Origin: Gautieria morchelliformis
Lineage: Eukaryota > Basidiomycota > Agaricomycetes > Gomphales > Gomphaceae
DNA length: 64,000 nucleotides
Direction: 5' to 3'
Assembly: GCA_015179125.1 (NCBI GenBank)
Contig: WHVA01000091.1
Span: 214,068-278,067 of the forward strand
Shown here: positions 34,254 to 46,500 of the stretch, one piece after another
How the letters are laid out: each line of letters opens with the position of its first letter
Position numbering within the stretch: position 1 is the stretch's first letter
Made by a program: the position numbers and the translations under genes
The notes under the pieces: model-generated
Seen by the model: the letters and a program-made list of their open reading frames with translations, nothing else
The model's database searches: none
Told to the model about the DNA's origin: nothing

Positions 34254-34372
34254 GTCAAGATTGATTTTTAGGCGTTAATATCGTGTATTAGTGAACACAG
34301 CGAATGCCTGAATAGCTTGTGTGAAGAAGTGTGCTGTTCAGTGAATAAGATGAACCAATAAATGTTTGCCTC
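34254..34372 (+). repeat. 3'-truncated LTR copy
   Basis: TGTCAAGATTG..AACCAATAAATGTT matches the first 120 bases of the solo LTR at 18278. It stops abruptly. Confidence 0.75.
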
Positions 34373-34504
34373 ACCCTAGGGCCATAGTAGGCAGGTAGGA
34401 GGGTGGATCACATGCCTCGGTTCACTAAGGGGAAGTGTGTATGATAGTCTAGGATAGGATGATGTAATGTATGTGACATGTGTGACTACTAGACTGGTGG
34501 AATG

Positions 34505-35075
34505 AGTTCTGAGACTGAATGGAAGCCTCACTTTCGGAAGGTCGGCACTCATTTAAGGCCAAGGACAACATGGCTTGGTATTACAACTGATGCCAAGTCC
34601 CCACCCCTGAGTACAACATCGGTGACCGTGTCTTCCTCAATGCTAGTGACATCTGAACCACACAGCCCTTGGCTAATCTCACCCACCAGTATCTCAGCCT
34701 CTTCATTGTAGTCTAGAAGGTTGGGAGGAATGCATACCGACTCCACCTGCCAACATCACAGTGTTCAATGTCATGAAGCTCCTCCAGACCCTGTAAGACC
34801 CAATTCAGCCACAAATCGTCAATGGGGAGCAACACTATGTGGTTGACAAGATCCTTGATAGCTGCCTCCTATGGGGCCACCTCCAGTTCTTGATCAAGTG
34901 GGAAGGTTATGGGTATGAGGAGAACTCCTGGAGCTCTGAAGATGATGTCCATGCACCAGTCAAAGTCCAGGAAATCTACAGGATTCACCCAGGAGCACCC
35001 CAGAGGATTAGGTTGATGGCTTTCCAATTGGTCATGTCCTGTGCTTTGAGGATGCAGCACTCTAGAGGGGGGTGA
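34505..35075 (+). pseudogene. Ty3/gypsy integrase C-terminus with chromodomain, remnant
   Basis: Shows the end of a gypsy pol: a YNIGDRVFLNASDI-type module followed, after stops and frameshifts, by the chromodomain core VDKILDSC..LQFLIKWEGYG and WSSEDDVH (34839-34990). Everything upstream (protease, RT, RNase H, integrase core) is missing. It ends with the purine tract AGAGGGGGGTGA directly before the LTR, as in the gypsy at 51.3-57.9 kb. Confidence 0.75.
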
Positions 35076-35478
35076 TGTCAGGGGAAACCCCTCCTGAGGC
35101 TATTTCCAGGCTTGGCTTCGGCCCCAACCCAAGGTCCAGATCTGACCCAAGCACATCCTGAGGGTGAAGCTGAGTTCCCGAGCCTTTGGCTTCAGCAACA
35201 ACCCTGGAGTGGCATCAGGGGTGTATACAGGGTCGCACGTGTCAGGCAGTTGCCATGGAGATTCTGACTTACATCAGCAGTAGAGCAGGCATCCCTGACT
35301 TTGATCAGGGGTGTAAGGTATATAGGTAGCAAGCTGGCAGCAGGGATCCACAGCTTTTCCTCTGTGGATCCTCCTCTGCCCGGTGAGTCACATGCCACAT
35401 AGATAGTCTTTATTCATTCTTTGGATCCTCCTCTGCCAGTCATGTGATTTCTGCTGTCTAGAGAGAGTTGCCCTTACA
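35076..35478 (+). repeat. 3' LTR of the truncated gypsy
   Basis: TGTCAGGGG..GTTGCCCTTACA, 403 bp. The terminal bases and length parallel the 395 bp LTR of the gypsy at 51319-57888 (TGTCAGGG..TTGCCCTCACA), so it is a sister family. Confidence 0.65.
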
Positions 35479-36390
35479 GATCCGCCCCAAACCCCAGGCC
35501 AATGCAATGGAAACCAGAAGAGGGAGAACAACAGGGCTGTGACTTGTCATTGGGGAAATGAAGGGGCCTGGATGAAGGAAGCTGGCAAGGATATGAGCTG
35601 GAGCTTTGCGGTAGGGTTCAGTATCAGGGAATAAATAAGAATGGGAGGCGTACCTTGAGAATCACTCATTCACCGTTGTAGTTGGTGCAGGGGGTTGAAC
35701 ATGACGGAGGAGAACAGAGCTGGGCACAGCTTGGTGGCAAGCGTGTGAATGACGGTGGGCAATATGGGTTGATATATGCGTACCCAACATCGTGAAAACC
35801 GAGCAGCACAGCAGCCGGGACGTACGAGGGCGGGTCCCCGTCCGGCGGGATCACGCTCGATAACAGCAGATGCGTCCCGGCGAGCGTATTCGCGGGATGA
35901 TCGTCTGCCACACGTACATAGTACATGTTTACATACATACATGAGCGCGCGAATACACACAGAATACACAATGAATAGCACACCTCAACGTCATACGCGA
36001 CGCCTGCATCCGCGCACGCGGACTTTTCCTGCCTCAGGTTCGGGTTCCGGTATTCGCGCGGCGTACGCGTCGAAGAACCGCACGTGCACCCACCTCGTCG
36101 AGAAGCTAGCGCACCAAAAACCAAAAACATCAGCACAGCGCACACGACATAGCACAGCAAGCCTACGCACGCTAGCGACCCGCACGAACTCCGTGTCGTC
36201 GTTCTTCAACAGCGCCCTCTGGGACCGACCTTCTCCTCCCCCCTCTCCCCCTCTCCCGGCCATGGTGCGCGTGCGCATCCTCGTCCACGCGTTCACAGGC
36301 AGGTAGAGGAGACATTGCTGAGATCGAACACACTCATTGGGCACTTTTCGAGGAGGAGGAGGATATGTTGCTAGGAAGACAAGCTATGGG
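35479..36390. other. GC-rich region, possible host exon fragments on the minus strand
   Basis: About 35690-36300 is GC-rich like the P450/FMO region. On the minus strand a plausible spliced reading is YRNPNLRQEKSACADAGVAY..DVE, a short intron (GTGTGC near 35985), then DDHPANTLAGTHLLLSSV. I do not recognise the family and could not complete a gene. It may be the broken end of a host gene. Confidence 0.35.
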
Positions 36391-37080
36391 TAGTGAATAA
36401 ACCTAGGGAAAGACTTGCGTGCTCAGAGAGTTTGAACGCAGCACGTATTGTTACTACACTCTGGCTGAGGTCTCATTCTCAGAGCGTTGCTGAACCACCT
36501 GGAGCGAAGGACCGAGTGCGTGAGATGGCGGTCAGGAGCAAGAAGCATTTAATTAGACAAGCACCTTCGAGTCCAGCTTGGGGAATATTGTCTGGGTGCA
36601 CGCGGAGAATCGGGAAATATGAGAGTGTGTGCAGGTGGCATCAGCATAAATCGAAAATGCACATACAAAAACAAGTGCGGGAAAACCTAGAGTCTGCAAC
36701 CGTATGGCTGAGGCGTGTGCGTGCAGCGCACGCATATTGAGAAAGAGAAAATTGAGTGCTGGTGCAGGTAAAATCGGCGTCGAGTGCAGGAACACGCAGG
36801 AATGGAAAACCAAGTGACGAGTGCAGAATTCTGCAGTACACGCGCAGACGCGCAGAAACGAGAAATCGGGTGGCAGTGGCTGAATGCAGATGCGAGTACG
36901 TGTACAGACACGGAAAACCGAGTGCAGTGCAGCTGCAGATGCGAGTGACAGAAATAGAAAAGTCGATGGCGAGTGCGTCGATCGAGAATGTTGCCAAACA
37001 GAGGCTTCTTAGCGCTGAACAAAGACAGCCACGCCGGTCTGAGTTTTGTAAAAATAGATTTTCGTGCATCGATTGTTACG
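36390..37080. repeat. Degenerate tandem minisatellite
   Basis: Imperfect recurrence, about every 45-60 bp, of GGAAAACCGAGTGCAG-type words (for example near 36680, 36800, 36910) mixed with GCAGATGCGAGT and CACGCGCAG. No ORF matching a gene was seen. Confidence 0.45.
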
Positions 37081-37569
37081 ACTACTGTACCATTACGACC
37101 ATAGGTTCAGATCTCGGCGGTGTGACATGAAAATTTACCTAGTTCACTGGTTCAGAGGTAACCGTGACACGTGACTGAACTTAAATTAGTTCAATGAACA
37201 CCATATGCGGTCCATCCTTGGATGGACTCAAAGTGCGAAAAAATTTTGCTATTTCGGACTTACTCAACCTGTAGTTCAGACCTATGTGTGACTGGTGACT
37301 AGGGGTCTGGGAGTTCAGGTTCAAGGGTGTCATTATCTGTCGATTAGTCAGCTCCCAGTAGCTACAGGGTCTGATGCCCTAACAATGAGCTTGGTCAGCT
37401 GCGGACCAGGCCAGGCCTTCGGAAGCACCAGCTATTTCGTCGCAATATACAGTTTACCATAAGCACCCATACACCTTCGCTTCCTGCCTCCATACCTTTT
37501 GGAGAAACACATTAGCACCAATACACCAAAACGAGCAACGGACATCGGAGGGCCTCGCTTCGTTTGTGT

Positions 37570-37611
37570 GTGGAGCAGCTTAGCTCTATTCACAGAGCTA
37601 AGCTGCTCCAC
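37570..37611. other. Perfect 18 bp hairpin in the MULE subterminal region
   Basis: GTGGAGCAGCTTAGCTCT (37570-37587), a 6 nt loop ATTCAC, then the exact inverse (37594-37611). It lies 130 bp inside the left TIR. It could be a transposase-binding or regulatory site; this is an inference only. Confidence 0.7.
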
Positions 37612-37747
37612 TTCCCCGTCATTCAGTGTGCTTTTTCACATTGAGCGACTGTTATCCGACAACAAATTTACTAGGTAAGCGTGAAGGCAACAGAGTTTTG
37701 CCCCTTTTGAGCTCACAAACAGGTTAAATAGGCCATATGTTTACCAT

Positions 37748-39502
37748 GTGGATATGCCAGCATCGTCTGCTATGTACCCCTCATTTTCAGACTTTCGGAA
37801 TACTCCAGTCTCGTCTCCCTCTGTGAAAAGCTCACATTCTGTGCATTCTTCTATGTTATCTCCAACATCCCCTTACTCGGGCCATCCGGGTGTCGATGAA
37901 GTCAGTGCGCTTCGGCTGGAAATGTTTGCGCCCTACCGCGAACGCATACGCACAGCGAAAATGATGTTGACTTGGGCACGCAGCGGTGAAAGGGTATATC
38001 ACTGGTAAGTTACATTAATCACCGGGTTGGGATACTGAGCACTCTCGCAGGCCATGCCATTTAGATAACCAGTTGTATGCCGACTACGAACTCCCGGATG
38101 CTTTCCGATCCTTGCACATCGAGCATCCACAGTGCCCATGTGCTACGCAAGAAACTGACCCAGAGGTCAATCATCCTTACGAAATATGGGTCGTACAAAG
38201 CGGTAGATACAAGGGTAAAGTGGCTGCTGCGTGTGCGCAAAAATACCAGGGTTGCGGGTCATGGAGTAAGTATTCTCCAGGTTTGCGTCATAACTACAAA
38301 TATTAACTGGGTTCAAGTCTGCTTGACAGATCTCATTAAGGAAAACCCCGACCTGCCTGCAGAAGTCTATGAACTGAGACCGGAAGGTGATGTCGGCCCA
38401 GGTTCGCACTCTATAATATTGACCTCTTTAGTACGCTTAAAACAATTTCTTATAGGTCTTCCTCACTTTGACAGATATGGTCTTCTCCGCCCGGTGCATG
38501 CCACACCAAGTACGTCCCATTTCTATCATTTGCTCGCTCGGTACTCATGTAAGTGTAGCATCTCGCAGCGGCATTTCTACATCAAGTCCAATTAGTCCTC
38601 CACCTCCTTACCAGTTTAATCGGGGCAGAAGAGGTGGCTTCAGTGGCGGTAAAGTCTCCCATATGCATTTATTCAGCTACTTAAAATGCAATTGACAGTC
38701 ACAAAAACCGCGAAGAAAGACTCCGGCATAAACAAAACCCTGCAGCGTCACCCAGCAAGTGTTGATGACCCGTTTGTTGTCAGTCCCAGTCGTTCCACAT
38801 CTCCATCTACACCTGGATTGTCCTCGTTCTCCCTTCCGAACGTCTCTGAAGCACAATCCCATTCCTCTTTGTCAATGTTCACCCTTCCGCAGCTCCCTCT
38901 TCCCTCGGAGGCTTTTTTCCATTCCAGCGATCTTCCGTTATCAAAAGGCCCTATAGTTCCCGATTCATCAAGGATGCCTCCGTCGAACCAGTTGGCTATG
39001 ACCCACGGGTCAATAAGTACTCGCTCTCATCCTCAGTCGCGTAAGTCATTCCGATATATCCTACTATAGTTATCAGCTAACAACCGTATTTTTAGCTACT
39101 ATGAGTGACTATTCAGGCAGTATACCAACCACACCTCGCTCCAGACATAACTTGCACGAAAGGGTAACTATCATCCCTGGTAAGTAACATTGATTCTTAT
39201 CGGAAACAAGACTAACTTGTTTCCATCAAGGAGACCGTATGTTCGGTGATACATCATGTCTGTGGGAGCCGCCTGACCCACATCTGGTAGCAGTTTACAA
39301 CCGCCATGTGCCTCCTTTGCGTGGCTCTGAGCTGGAGGACGCACTTGCCGCCCTACGCTTGAACGAAGGGGTCGATAGCGCAACATTTTGGAGGATGTTT
39401 GATATGTGTAACTGTAATCAGTTCTTCACGAAGGAAGTCCTGCATTACGTGCATGGGCCGCAGTGCCCAGTGTGGGTTTACGGCAATAATCCTGCCATTT
39501 AG
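37748..39502 (+). CDS. MULE accessory gene: Cys-rich, Ser/Pro-rich protein, multi-exon
   Basis: Exon 1 is 37748-38004, exon 2 38051-38265, and exon 3 from 38318. Further exons with GT-AG borders lead to a stop at 39500-39502. The first part (SDFRNTPVSS.. MFAPYRERIRTAKMMLTWARSGERVYHW) leads into a Cys cluster CPC..C..CGSW. A long Ser/Pro-rich linker follows (about 38690-39060). The last exon (39239-39502) has a second cluster CNCNQFF..PQC. The C-x-C..C..C spacing recalls GRF-type zinc ribbons but I cannot confirm it. It is not a transposase. It lies tail to tail with the transposase inside the same TIRs, so it probably travels with it. Exon junctions after 38410 are tentative. Confidence 0.55.
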
Positions 39503-39884
39503 TCTTTCATCTTGGTTTTCTTCCGTACTCTTGCTCTCCAACCACTGCTCTCAAAGATTTCTTGAATGTCTGCTACTCTCCAACAATTTCTTGGATGTAT
39601 ATATGAGAGTAGCTACAAAGAATTGGAACTGCTTCTTGTCGTATTATAAAAACCCAGCCACGTACGGAGAAGTATACATCATACACTTTGCGGAATAGGT
39701 TTCTTAGTACTATTAATTAAAAAATTTTGTGTTGAATAATTACGGACACAGCTACCCTAACGGTCCGCATGCGATGCCTTGCGACGCTGGTTGCGTTCAG
39801 GAGATGGAGGCAGCAGTCGCTTGACCGGCAACTCTGAAACACCATCTGAGGCACCAAACACATGCTAGCATGAATAATATCAGC

Positions 39885-42812
39885 TCATTCTTTCCTTGTA
39901 GGATAGAGAGCACTTACACTATGAGTACTTGCTGTTGCTGGCACAGCTAGTGCACGCAACTCAGGCACAGTGAATTGGCCGGTCATCTGCCTAACACCTA
40001 TAGTGAGCCTTGAACACACATCTTCAAGCTCGGATAGGTCAGCGAGATCAGTTTGAGAGAGTGGGAAAATTGGGGTCTGATGTGCATCATCTAGAAGTGT
40101 AACTATTCCATGAAGTTTGGGAAGGTTTACGTGCGCAAAGTGCTTGATCTTATCAAGCACTTGGTGACGGACACCTTCGGTGGCAGTGGTACTTGACCCC
40201 TCAGGCTGAATAGGAAAACATAAATATATACCATTTTGATCATTAGCCCAATTTGTTTTACTCACTTCATCTATCTTTTTGGTGTGGGAGTCACCGTCCG
40301 ATTCTGAGCTGTCGATGTCAGACTCAGGTGGTTTGTGTGACTCGCTATCGTCATCCTCCATGGTTTGCAATAACCACGTGTTGGTGTGATTAGAAAGAGT
40401 CACTGATGCACTGGATGGTGCATCAGTGTGATCATTGGTGGTATCAGGAGCAGCAGTGAGCAATGTCGTAGGTACTGTAAAGCACTGCCTATAGATGGTC
40501 CGCGCGTCATCTTTGTTTGTGGGGAAATGGAAAGGATAGGTCGCTGGGGCAAGTGATCCTGATTCGGTCAGCTTTGGAATCGCAAGCCGCAATGCCCACA
40601 AGTGCTTGCATGCACCACGGTTCTGACTGAAGGCTGGGCAAGAACGATAAGCCCAGCCATAAACATTCAGTCGCAAATCATAGCGTTTATGATCAGGCAC
40701 TCGAATGTCAGCCAGGGCACTTGCACAGGTACCATCAACTGTATAAGGATCTAACCAGTGCACCCGGGACATGTGTGACTGTGAGAGATACGTAGCTTCA
40801 GTGATATTACGCTGTTTGTTTTCAGAAGTCCACCAGGCCACTGGGATGACCGGTGCAGGCAGTTGCTTTGGTGCAAACGGCTGAGTCTTTTGTCTCGCAC
40901 CCAGATCAACGCCACCAGTCTGATCTCGGAAACGTTCTGAGAGCCATTGGTAGTATTCTGCTTCTGTGCTCCGGCGGTTGAAAATGCCTGGTAATATCCA
41001 TGTGATCAGCAGGAAAATAAATATATCCAAGCGCAGACGTTTGCCAGAGCGCTGCCACTGGTGTATATGTTTCCGCTTCAGGATTGCATTGAAAGCCTCC
41101 AAATGGTTGGTTGTAGGTATGACACCTTCAATAGGGATTTTGAGTATTGCGGAAGCATGTGTGCAGCCTTTCTGAGACCAACCCTGCCAGAGGGAGACTG
41201 GCATCCATGTATCGGTAATATATTTGAGGTAATTTAAGCCAGCGCCGGCTGCTGCTACCATCTCCAGAAGCTCTTTCAAGTTGGTGAGCGCAAGCTTTTC
41301 TTGTGATATAATATTCTGCGCCGCTTCATAGTCACCAGTGAGAAGTAGTCCGTATTTTATGAGATACAAATAATGCTACATAGGTATGAAACTACTTACT
41401 CCTCTTCCAGAACACAAATTCTAGCCTGAACATGTTGCTTTGGAAAGTTAGGTGTCTTTCCCATTCGGAGGACCTGTTTCCGATGATTGGACCAACACTG
41501 TCGAACATGAAACTTGCACAGAATTAACCATATCTTTGGCCAAATTTGGAGTAGTGCACCGCGCTCCTTTGTGTCAGTATCAGTGATAGCGACCAGTGGC
41601 GTAAATTTAATGCCGTCCTGACAACCCAGAGAGTCCCGCCATGCCTTTAGGAGATCAGACAGGATGCGCATGTTGTAACCAGCGTGTGTCGCTTTGTTGC
41701 CAGTAGGAGCAGAGAAAAGAAAGAATGCGAGTGGTACTCCCACTCTAGCCTCGTCAACACCAAGTGCGATGAATAGAAGGACACGACGGTCACATATACC
41801 AAATGTGCCGTCGAATATCAGCTGTTTCTGGTGCGCTAACTTCCATGCTGCTCTTTTCATATCTTCGGTCTGAATGCAGATACACATCCTATCGTCTTTC
41901 ACGACCCTTGCGTGATAATGAAACACTGCTGATGCAATGTTTGATTTGTATTCCGGCGAGTCTGGGTTGAGCCAGTTGTCCAAGTTGTACTGGGGAGCTT
42001 GTCCGATGTTTATTCCATGCAGCTTGGAATATTTTTGGTAGAGGGTACTGGAATCTGTTTGCAAAAACTGGTAGCGCATGTTTGCGGTCTTAGGATCGAA
42101 CATCGTTTGGCCAATATATAACTTGGCATGATAGAGCTCTTGGTTGTGAGCCTGAATGGCTGCAACGCTAGATTACAGATATAATATAGAATTCTGAATA
42201 TACAAGAGAAATACTAACCTGGCACCATCATTCAACTGAGCTAGTGCTACCTGCTCATGAAGTGGAATGCTTGGGAAGTGTTGCATTACTCTGTTACGAC
42301 ACCCGTCGTTGTGCGACAGGATCCCCGTGATTCGTCGTACTTGAAAGTTAGAAGTAAAGTATGTGACGTCTAAGTGAGCCAAACACGCCGTAAAATCGTA
42401 AGGTCCCTGGCGCCGCCATTCTTTTTCATTTATGTCGAGTCCTTTGGCTCTACGTCGCTGATCATGTTTCAACTTGTATGCATCAGTACTTGATCCAGAT
42501 TGGCTTTTGTTTGTGTTAAAAAGGTTTATATTCCAGAGCTATAAACTATCCCCACCACTGTAGTAAGATGCCAGCGTACTTCTTAGTTCCATTTCCTCTG
42601 CGGGTGCTCCATTGTGTACTCCATCCATTCCCTAAATCCCCTAGGTTGCGCAGGTCTAGGCTTTGTTCTTGTAGTAGCTTCAATGCGGCCTGTTGCGAGT
42701 GTACATCCTCCGAAAAAAGTTGAAACGTGTGAACTCGAGCATCGTATTGTCGCCGGATCTCTTCTTCTTGCCCTGGATCCACGAAGAGCATGTTGATATC
42801 AACCTGCAGCAT
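39885..42812 (-). CDS. MULE transposase with SWIM zinc finger
   Basis: Cut-and-paste transposase. The minus strand reads an N-terminal exon 42546-42812, a DNA-binding part in 42219-42472, the catalytic part 41399-42167 (intron 42168-42218 joins in phase) and the C-terminal part 39885-41369. The first Asp is in FDGTFGICDRR. The second is in ITDTDTKERGAL. LCKFHVRQCW carries the C..H pair typical of MULEs. The catalytic Glu is in TTNHLEAFN. The SWIM finger reads CPAFSQNRGACKHLWALRL. The junctions near 42540 and 41396 did not resolve cleanly, so there may be one or two small lesions or unusual introns; otherwise it is long and well preserved. The start at 42812 is uncertain; a possible upstream exon (VNVDINML junction) lies before 42860. 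Confidence 0.8.
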
Positions 42813-42819
42813 TTGATAA

Positions 42820-43480
42820 CAATTAGATGATGTCCAAAAATGTGCTAATCGAAGAACTTACGTTTACTTCACCTCCCCGCTGGATGATTGGTCAGCATGG
42901 TGCAGGTGAGATTTTGTTTGGCCAGCGGTCTGCGCCTGGGAGCATGGAGAGGCGAGGGGAGCAGTAATGACCAGGAAGCAGTAGTGAGGAAGGATGGAAT
43001 GAACTCGAAGACGTCCCACCAACGGCGTTTTGGTTTGCGAGCGTGACACATCATCAGACTCTCTAGCCACACCATTGTCAACTTTCAACGGTCATTGAGT
43101 GGAATACGTACAGTGCTGTTCAAAAACTGGTGTATTGCTCCACTCCTCCCAAACCCAAGTGAAGTCCGATGATTGAGGCTTGTACGCTTGCGATGGCTTT
43201 CTCCAAAAGGGAATGCATGGAACTGCGGATGTCGTGCGTCATGCCGGGTGTGGCGAAAGCTTCGACCAAATAGCTGGTGCTTCTGAAAGCCTGGCTTGAT
43301 CCGCAGCTGACCAAGCTCATTGTTAGGGCATCAGACCCATAGCTACATAGTGGCTGAGTTTGAAGATGAACCTTACTCGTTGGTTCCATCTTCGAACTCA
43401 GGTACGTGCACGTTATTATTCTATGTAGGAGATAATATAAGACTCACTCGTTGGTTCCATCTTCGAACTCAGTTCTAACA
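42820..43480. other. MULE right subterminal region and rest of the copia 5' LTR
   Basis: 42820-43262 is MULE sequence upstream of the transposase and should hold its promoter. 43263-43338 is the right TIR and 43348-43480 is the second part of the copia 5' LTR. Confidence 0.7.
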
Positions 43481-43494
43481 GGTTATGGGCCCCG
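43481..43494 (+). promoter_or_regulatory. Copia primer binding site (half-tRNA type)
   Basis: GGTTATGGGCCCCG immediately after the LTR (..TTCTAACA). It is identical to the site in the gag-only element at 29032. Confidence 0.8.
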
Positions 43495-43527
43495 TGCCTT
43501 AATCGAAGGAAAAGAACTTCACTCACC

Positions 43528-46500
43528 ATGTCGGACTCAGAGACCGAAAACCGCGCGAGGGGCATAAAGCTTACAAGCACCAACTACAACACATGGATAG
43601 TTGCGATGCAAGGGAAGCTAATGACCATCAACGCGTGGCGAATCGTCACCGAAGAATTGAGGAAGCCAACTGACGCGGGACAGATAGAAAAATGGCTGCT
43701 AAAAAAGGAAGAAGCAGCCGGTATTCTACTGAAATCCCTATCACCCACACAGTATGTCCATATCGAGGGCGCGATGGACGACCCTATCGAGATGTGGAAA
43801 AGATTGAGAGCGGCCCACCGATCGCAAGTGGCAAATAGCCGTTTCCACGCGATGCAAAAGCTGCTGAATATACGAAAAGAAGACACTGAGACCCTCACCG
43901 ACTATATCACATGCATAAACACCGCTACAAATGACCTAGTAGCCCTAGCACCTAGCGCCCTCACCGTGCAGAACATCATCGATGAAATCGGAATACATGC
44001 GGCCATTGCGGGACTCGATCAAACCGAGTATGGCGCGTTTACATCATCACTACTCCTAATCGGCACACTTGATCACACCACAGTCTCCACAGCCTTCCGG
44101 AACGAAGACATGAAATGCCAGGTGAATTTAGCATCAGCAGGAGCAGCACTCGCTATAACTAGAGGGAAGAGGACTACCATCCAGACATGCACAGCGTGCA
44201 AGAGGCAAGGCCACTCTGCGGAGCAGTGCTGGATTGTCCACCCAGAACTCCGTCCTGCGCGACAGAGACAGGACGACAGGAACGCAAATCAAGCAAAGGA
44301 GAGCACACCCGATCCGGTAACACAAGAACTCGCCGGAAATGCAAGTCTGCGGCCCCTACCCTCATTGTCCACCAGCAACAACGCTGACTTACATTGGAAC
44401 ACAGATACAGGCGCCACTAGCCATATGACGCCGCATCGCCATTGGTTCCATGACTACGAACCTTATCGCGTACCCATTCGATTAGCAACAAATGAGGTGG
44501 TATACTCAGCGGGAAAGGGTCGAGTATTATTTGCACCATAATAAATGGGAAGGTGGAGCAAAATGTTATCCTCTCAAAAGTCTTACACGTACCCTCTCTC
44601 CAAAACAATCTACTCGCTGTTCTGCACCTCACCACGCATCATGACTTCACAGTCAGTATTGTAAGGGATCGCATCTCGTTCTTCCAAGGAGGGAACTTGC
44701 GTTTTTACGCTGCAGTACGGAACAGCACAGGTTACCTAGTTGGAAACACCATACCCAACTCTGAGCAGACCCTCATTGCCTCATCATGTCTAGGAGATCG
44801 CTCCCTATGGCACCAACACCTAGCACACATTGGATCAGCGCGTCTGGAAAAACTGTTAGAGAACAACATGGTTCATGGGATTCAAATAAAGTCAAAGGAG
44901 AGTATCCCAGCTATCTGCGAGCCATGCATTGCCGCAAAGCAACATCGCGAGCCTTTTCCAAAAAGGACCGATAGCCGCGCCTCAAAGCCACTTGACCTTG
45001 TTGTATCGGATGTACACGGGCCACTACCAGTCCGTACAGTGACCGGACACCGCTACTGGATAACATTCACGGATGACCACACAAGATACAGATGCGTGTA
45101 TCTTCTGAGAACGAAAGACGAAGCCTTCGATGCGTACCGTGCCTATGAGGCTTTTGCCAAAAACCAAACCGGCTTGAGAATAAGAAAATTCAGAGATGAC
45201 AAAGGTGGGGAGTACGTAGGCCAAAAATGGGACGAGAACTTCAAACGGCGAGGTATAATCCATGAACGTACCACAAAAGGCACACCACAGCAGAACAGGA
45301 TCTCAGAGCGCACCAACCGCACTCTCATCGAAGGGACGATTGCATTACTACAACAAGCTCACCTGCCAGCAGCAATGTGGGGGGATGCCCTGAAACTACT
45401 AGTGCACATCGTCAATGCCACCCCAACCTCTGCACTCCCAAACATGACACCATATGAAGCCTGGCACAGCCAAAAACCAGATCTAGGAATGCTTCGAACC
45501 TTTGGATGCACAGCTTACATCCATGTACAAAAAGCAGACCGGACTGGACTGCAATCTAGGACCCGAAAATGCATTTACCTCAGTTTCGAAACTGGTTACA
45601 AAGGCTGGCGCTGTTTTGACCCCACCACGAAACGCACCATCATTTCTCGTGATGTAATCTTCAATGAGACTGAATTCCCAGGACTATCTGCTCCAAACTC
45701 TACCAACCACGAACCACTCTTACCAGTGCCCCCACTTCCGAGAGAAGCTGCCATTCCACCAGCCATTGGACAAGATCCTCAGAACCAAAACCCTGACCCT
45801 GATCCGCACAACAACGATCAGGAACACCAACCCATCCCTGACCCATTCCAGCCCCCCCCCCATCCCACCAATCCCCAACCTGCCACCCTTACCCGCCAAT
45901 GAACCCCGCCGTTCAAGCAGAAATACAACCCGAGTCGACTACCGCCACCTCCATGATCCGTTCCTCAGGCCACGCCCACCGCCAGACCACGATTCGGACC
46001 CCGACAGGGGCACAGCAACAATCACATCCATCATCGAGGCCCTGGAATTTGTCAATAATAAACAAATTATCACCAGCGTAAACATGCCTTCACCAGACAC
46101 AATCAAGATAGATTTGAATGCAACAATCAAGGATGACAGAGTCCTGAGCACCTTTGCAGAAGTGATGCGATGGTCTGATAGCCAACTCTGGAAAGAATCA
46201 ACAGATGCAGAAATTCAAGCACTTTTAAACAATGGAACATGGGAAATAGTCAGGCTACCACCAGGAGAAAAGGCTATCGGATCGAGATGGGTGTTCCGGA
46301 TCAAGCTCCACTCCGACGGTTCCCTGGACAAGTACAAGAGTCGCCTAGTAGCGAAAGGGTATACCCAACAGCCAGGCATCGACTACGATGAAGTCTTCAC
46401 CCCCACAGCGAGATGGGCCGCCTTGCGCGCTATACTGGCCCAAGGAGCGATTCAAGGAGCGCACATTGAATCAATAGACATCTCGAATGCTTACCTCAAC

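Larger units (their letters stand above)
30322..34372 (+). mobile_element. Decayed non-autonomous LTR element (LARD-like)
   Basis: A right-hand LTR piece (30322-31200, ending TCATGACA) and a left-hand LTR piece (34254-34372, starting TGTCAAGATTG) match the solo LTR at 18278-19257 in the same orientation. Together they bracket an internal region of about 3 kb without RT or integrase. Internal content is a spliced Glu/Lys-rich gene (33473-34182) and a head-to-head LTR pair of another family (32085-33400). The 5' LTR has lost its first 150 bp and the 3' LTR its last 850 bp. This reading is an inference from LTR order. Confidence 0.55.
37367..43338. mobile_element. MULE DNA transposon, 76 bp TIRs, 9 bp TSD, two genes
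   Basis: Ends GGGTCTGATGCCCTAACAAT in inverted orientation. TIRs are 37367-37442 and 43263-43338, about 71/76 identical. Flanks GTAGCTACA (37358-37366) and ATAGCTACA (43339-43347) are a 9 bp target duplication with one change; the intact LTR at 47732 has a single GTAGCTACA. It carries a transposase (-) and a convergent second gene (+). Confidence 0.92.
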
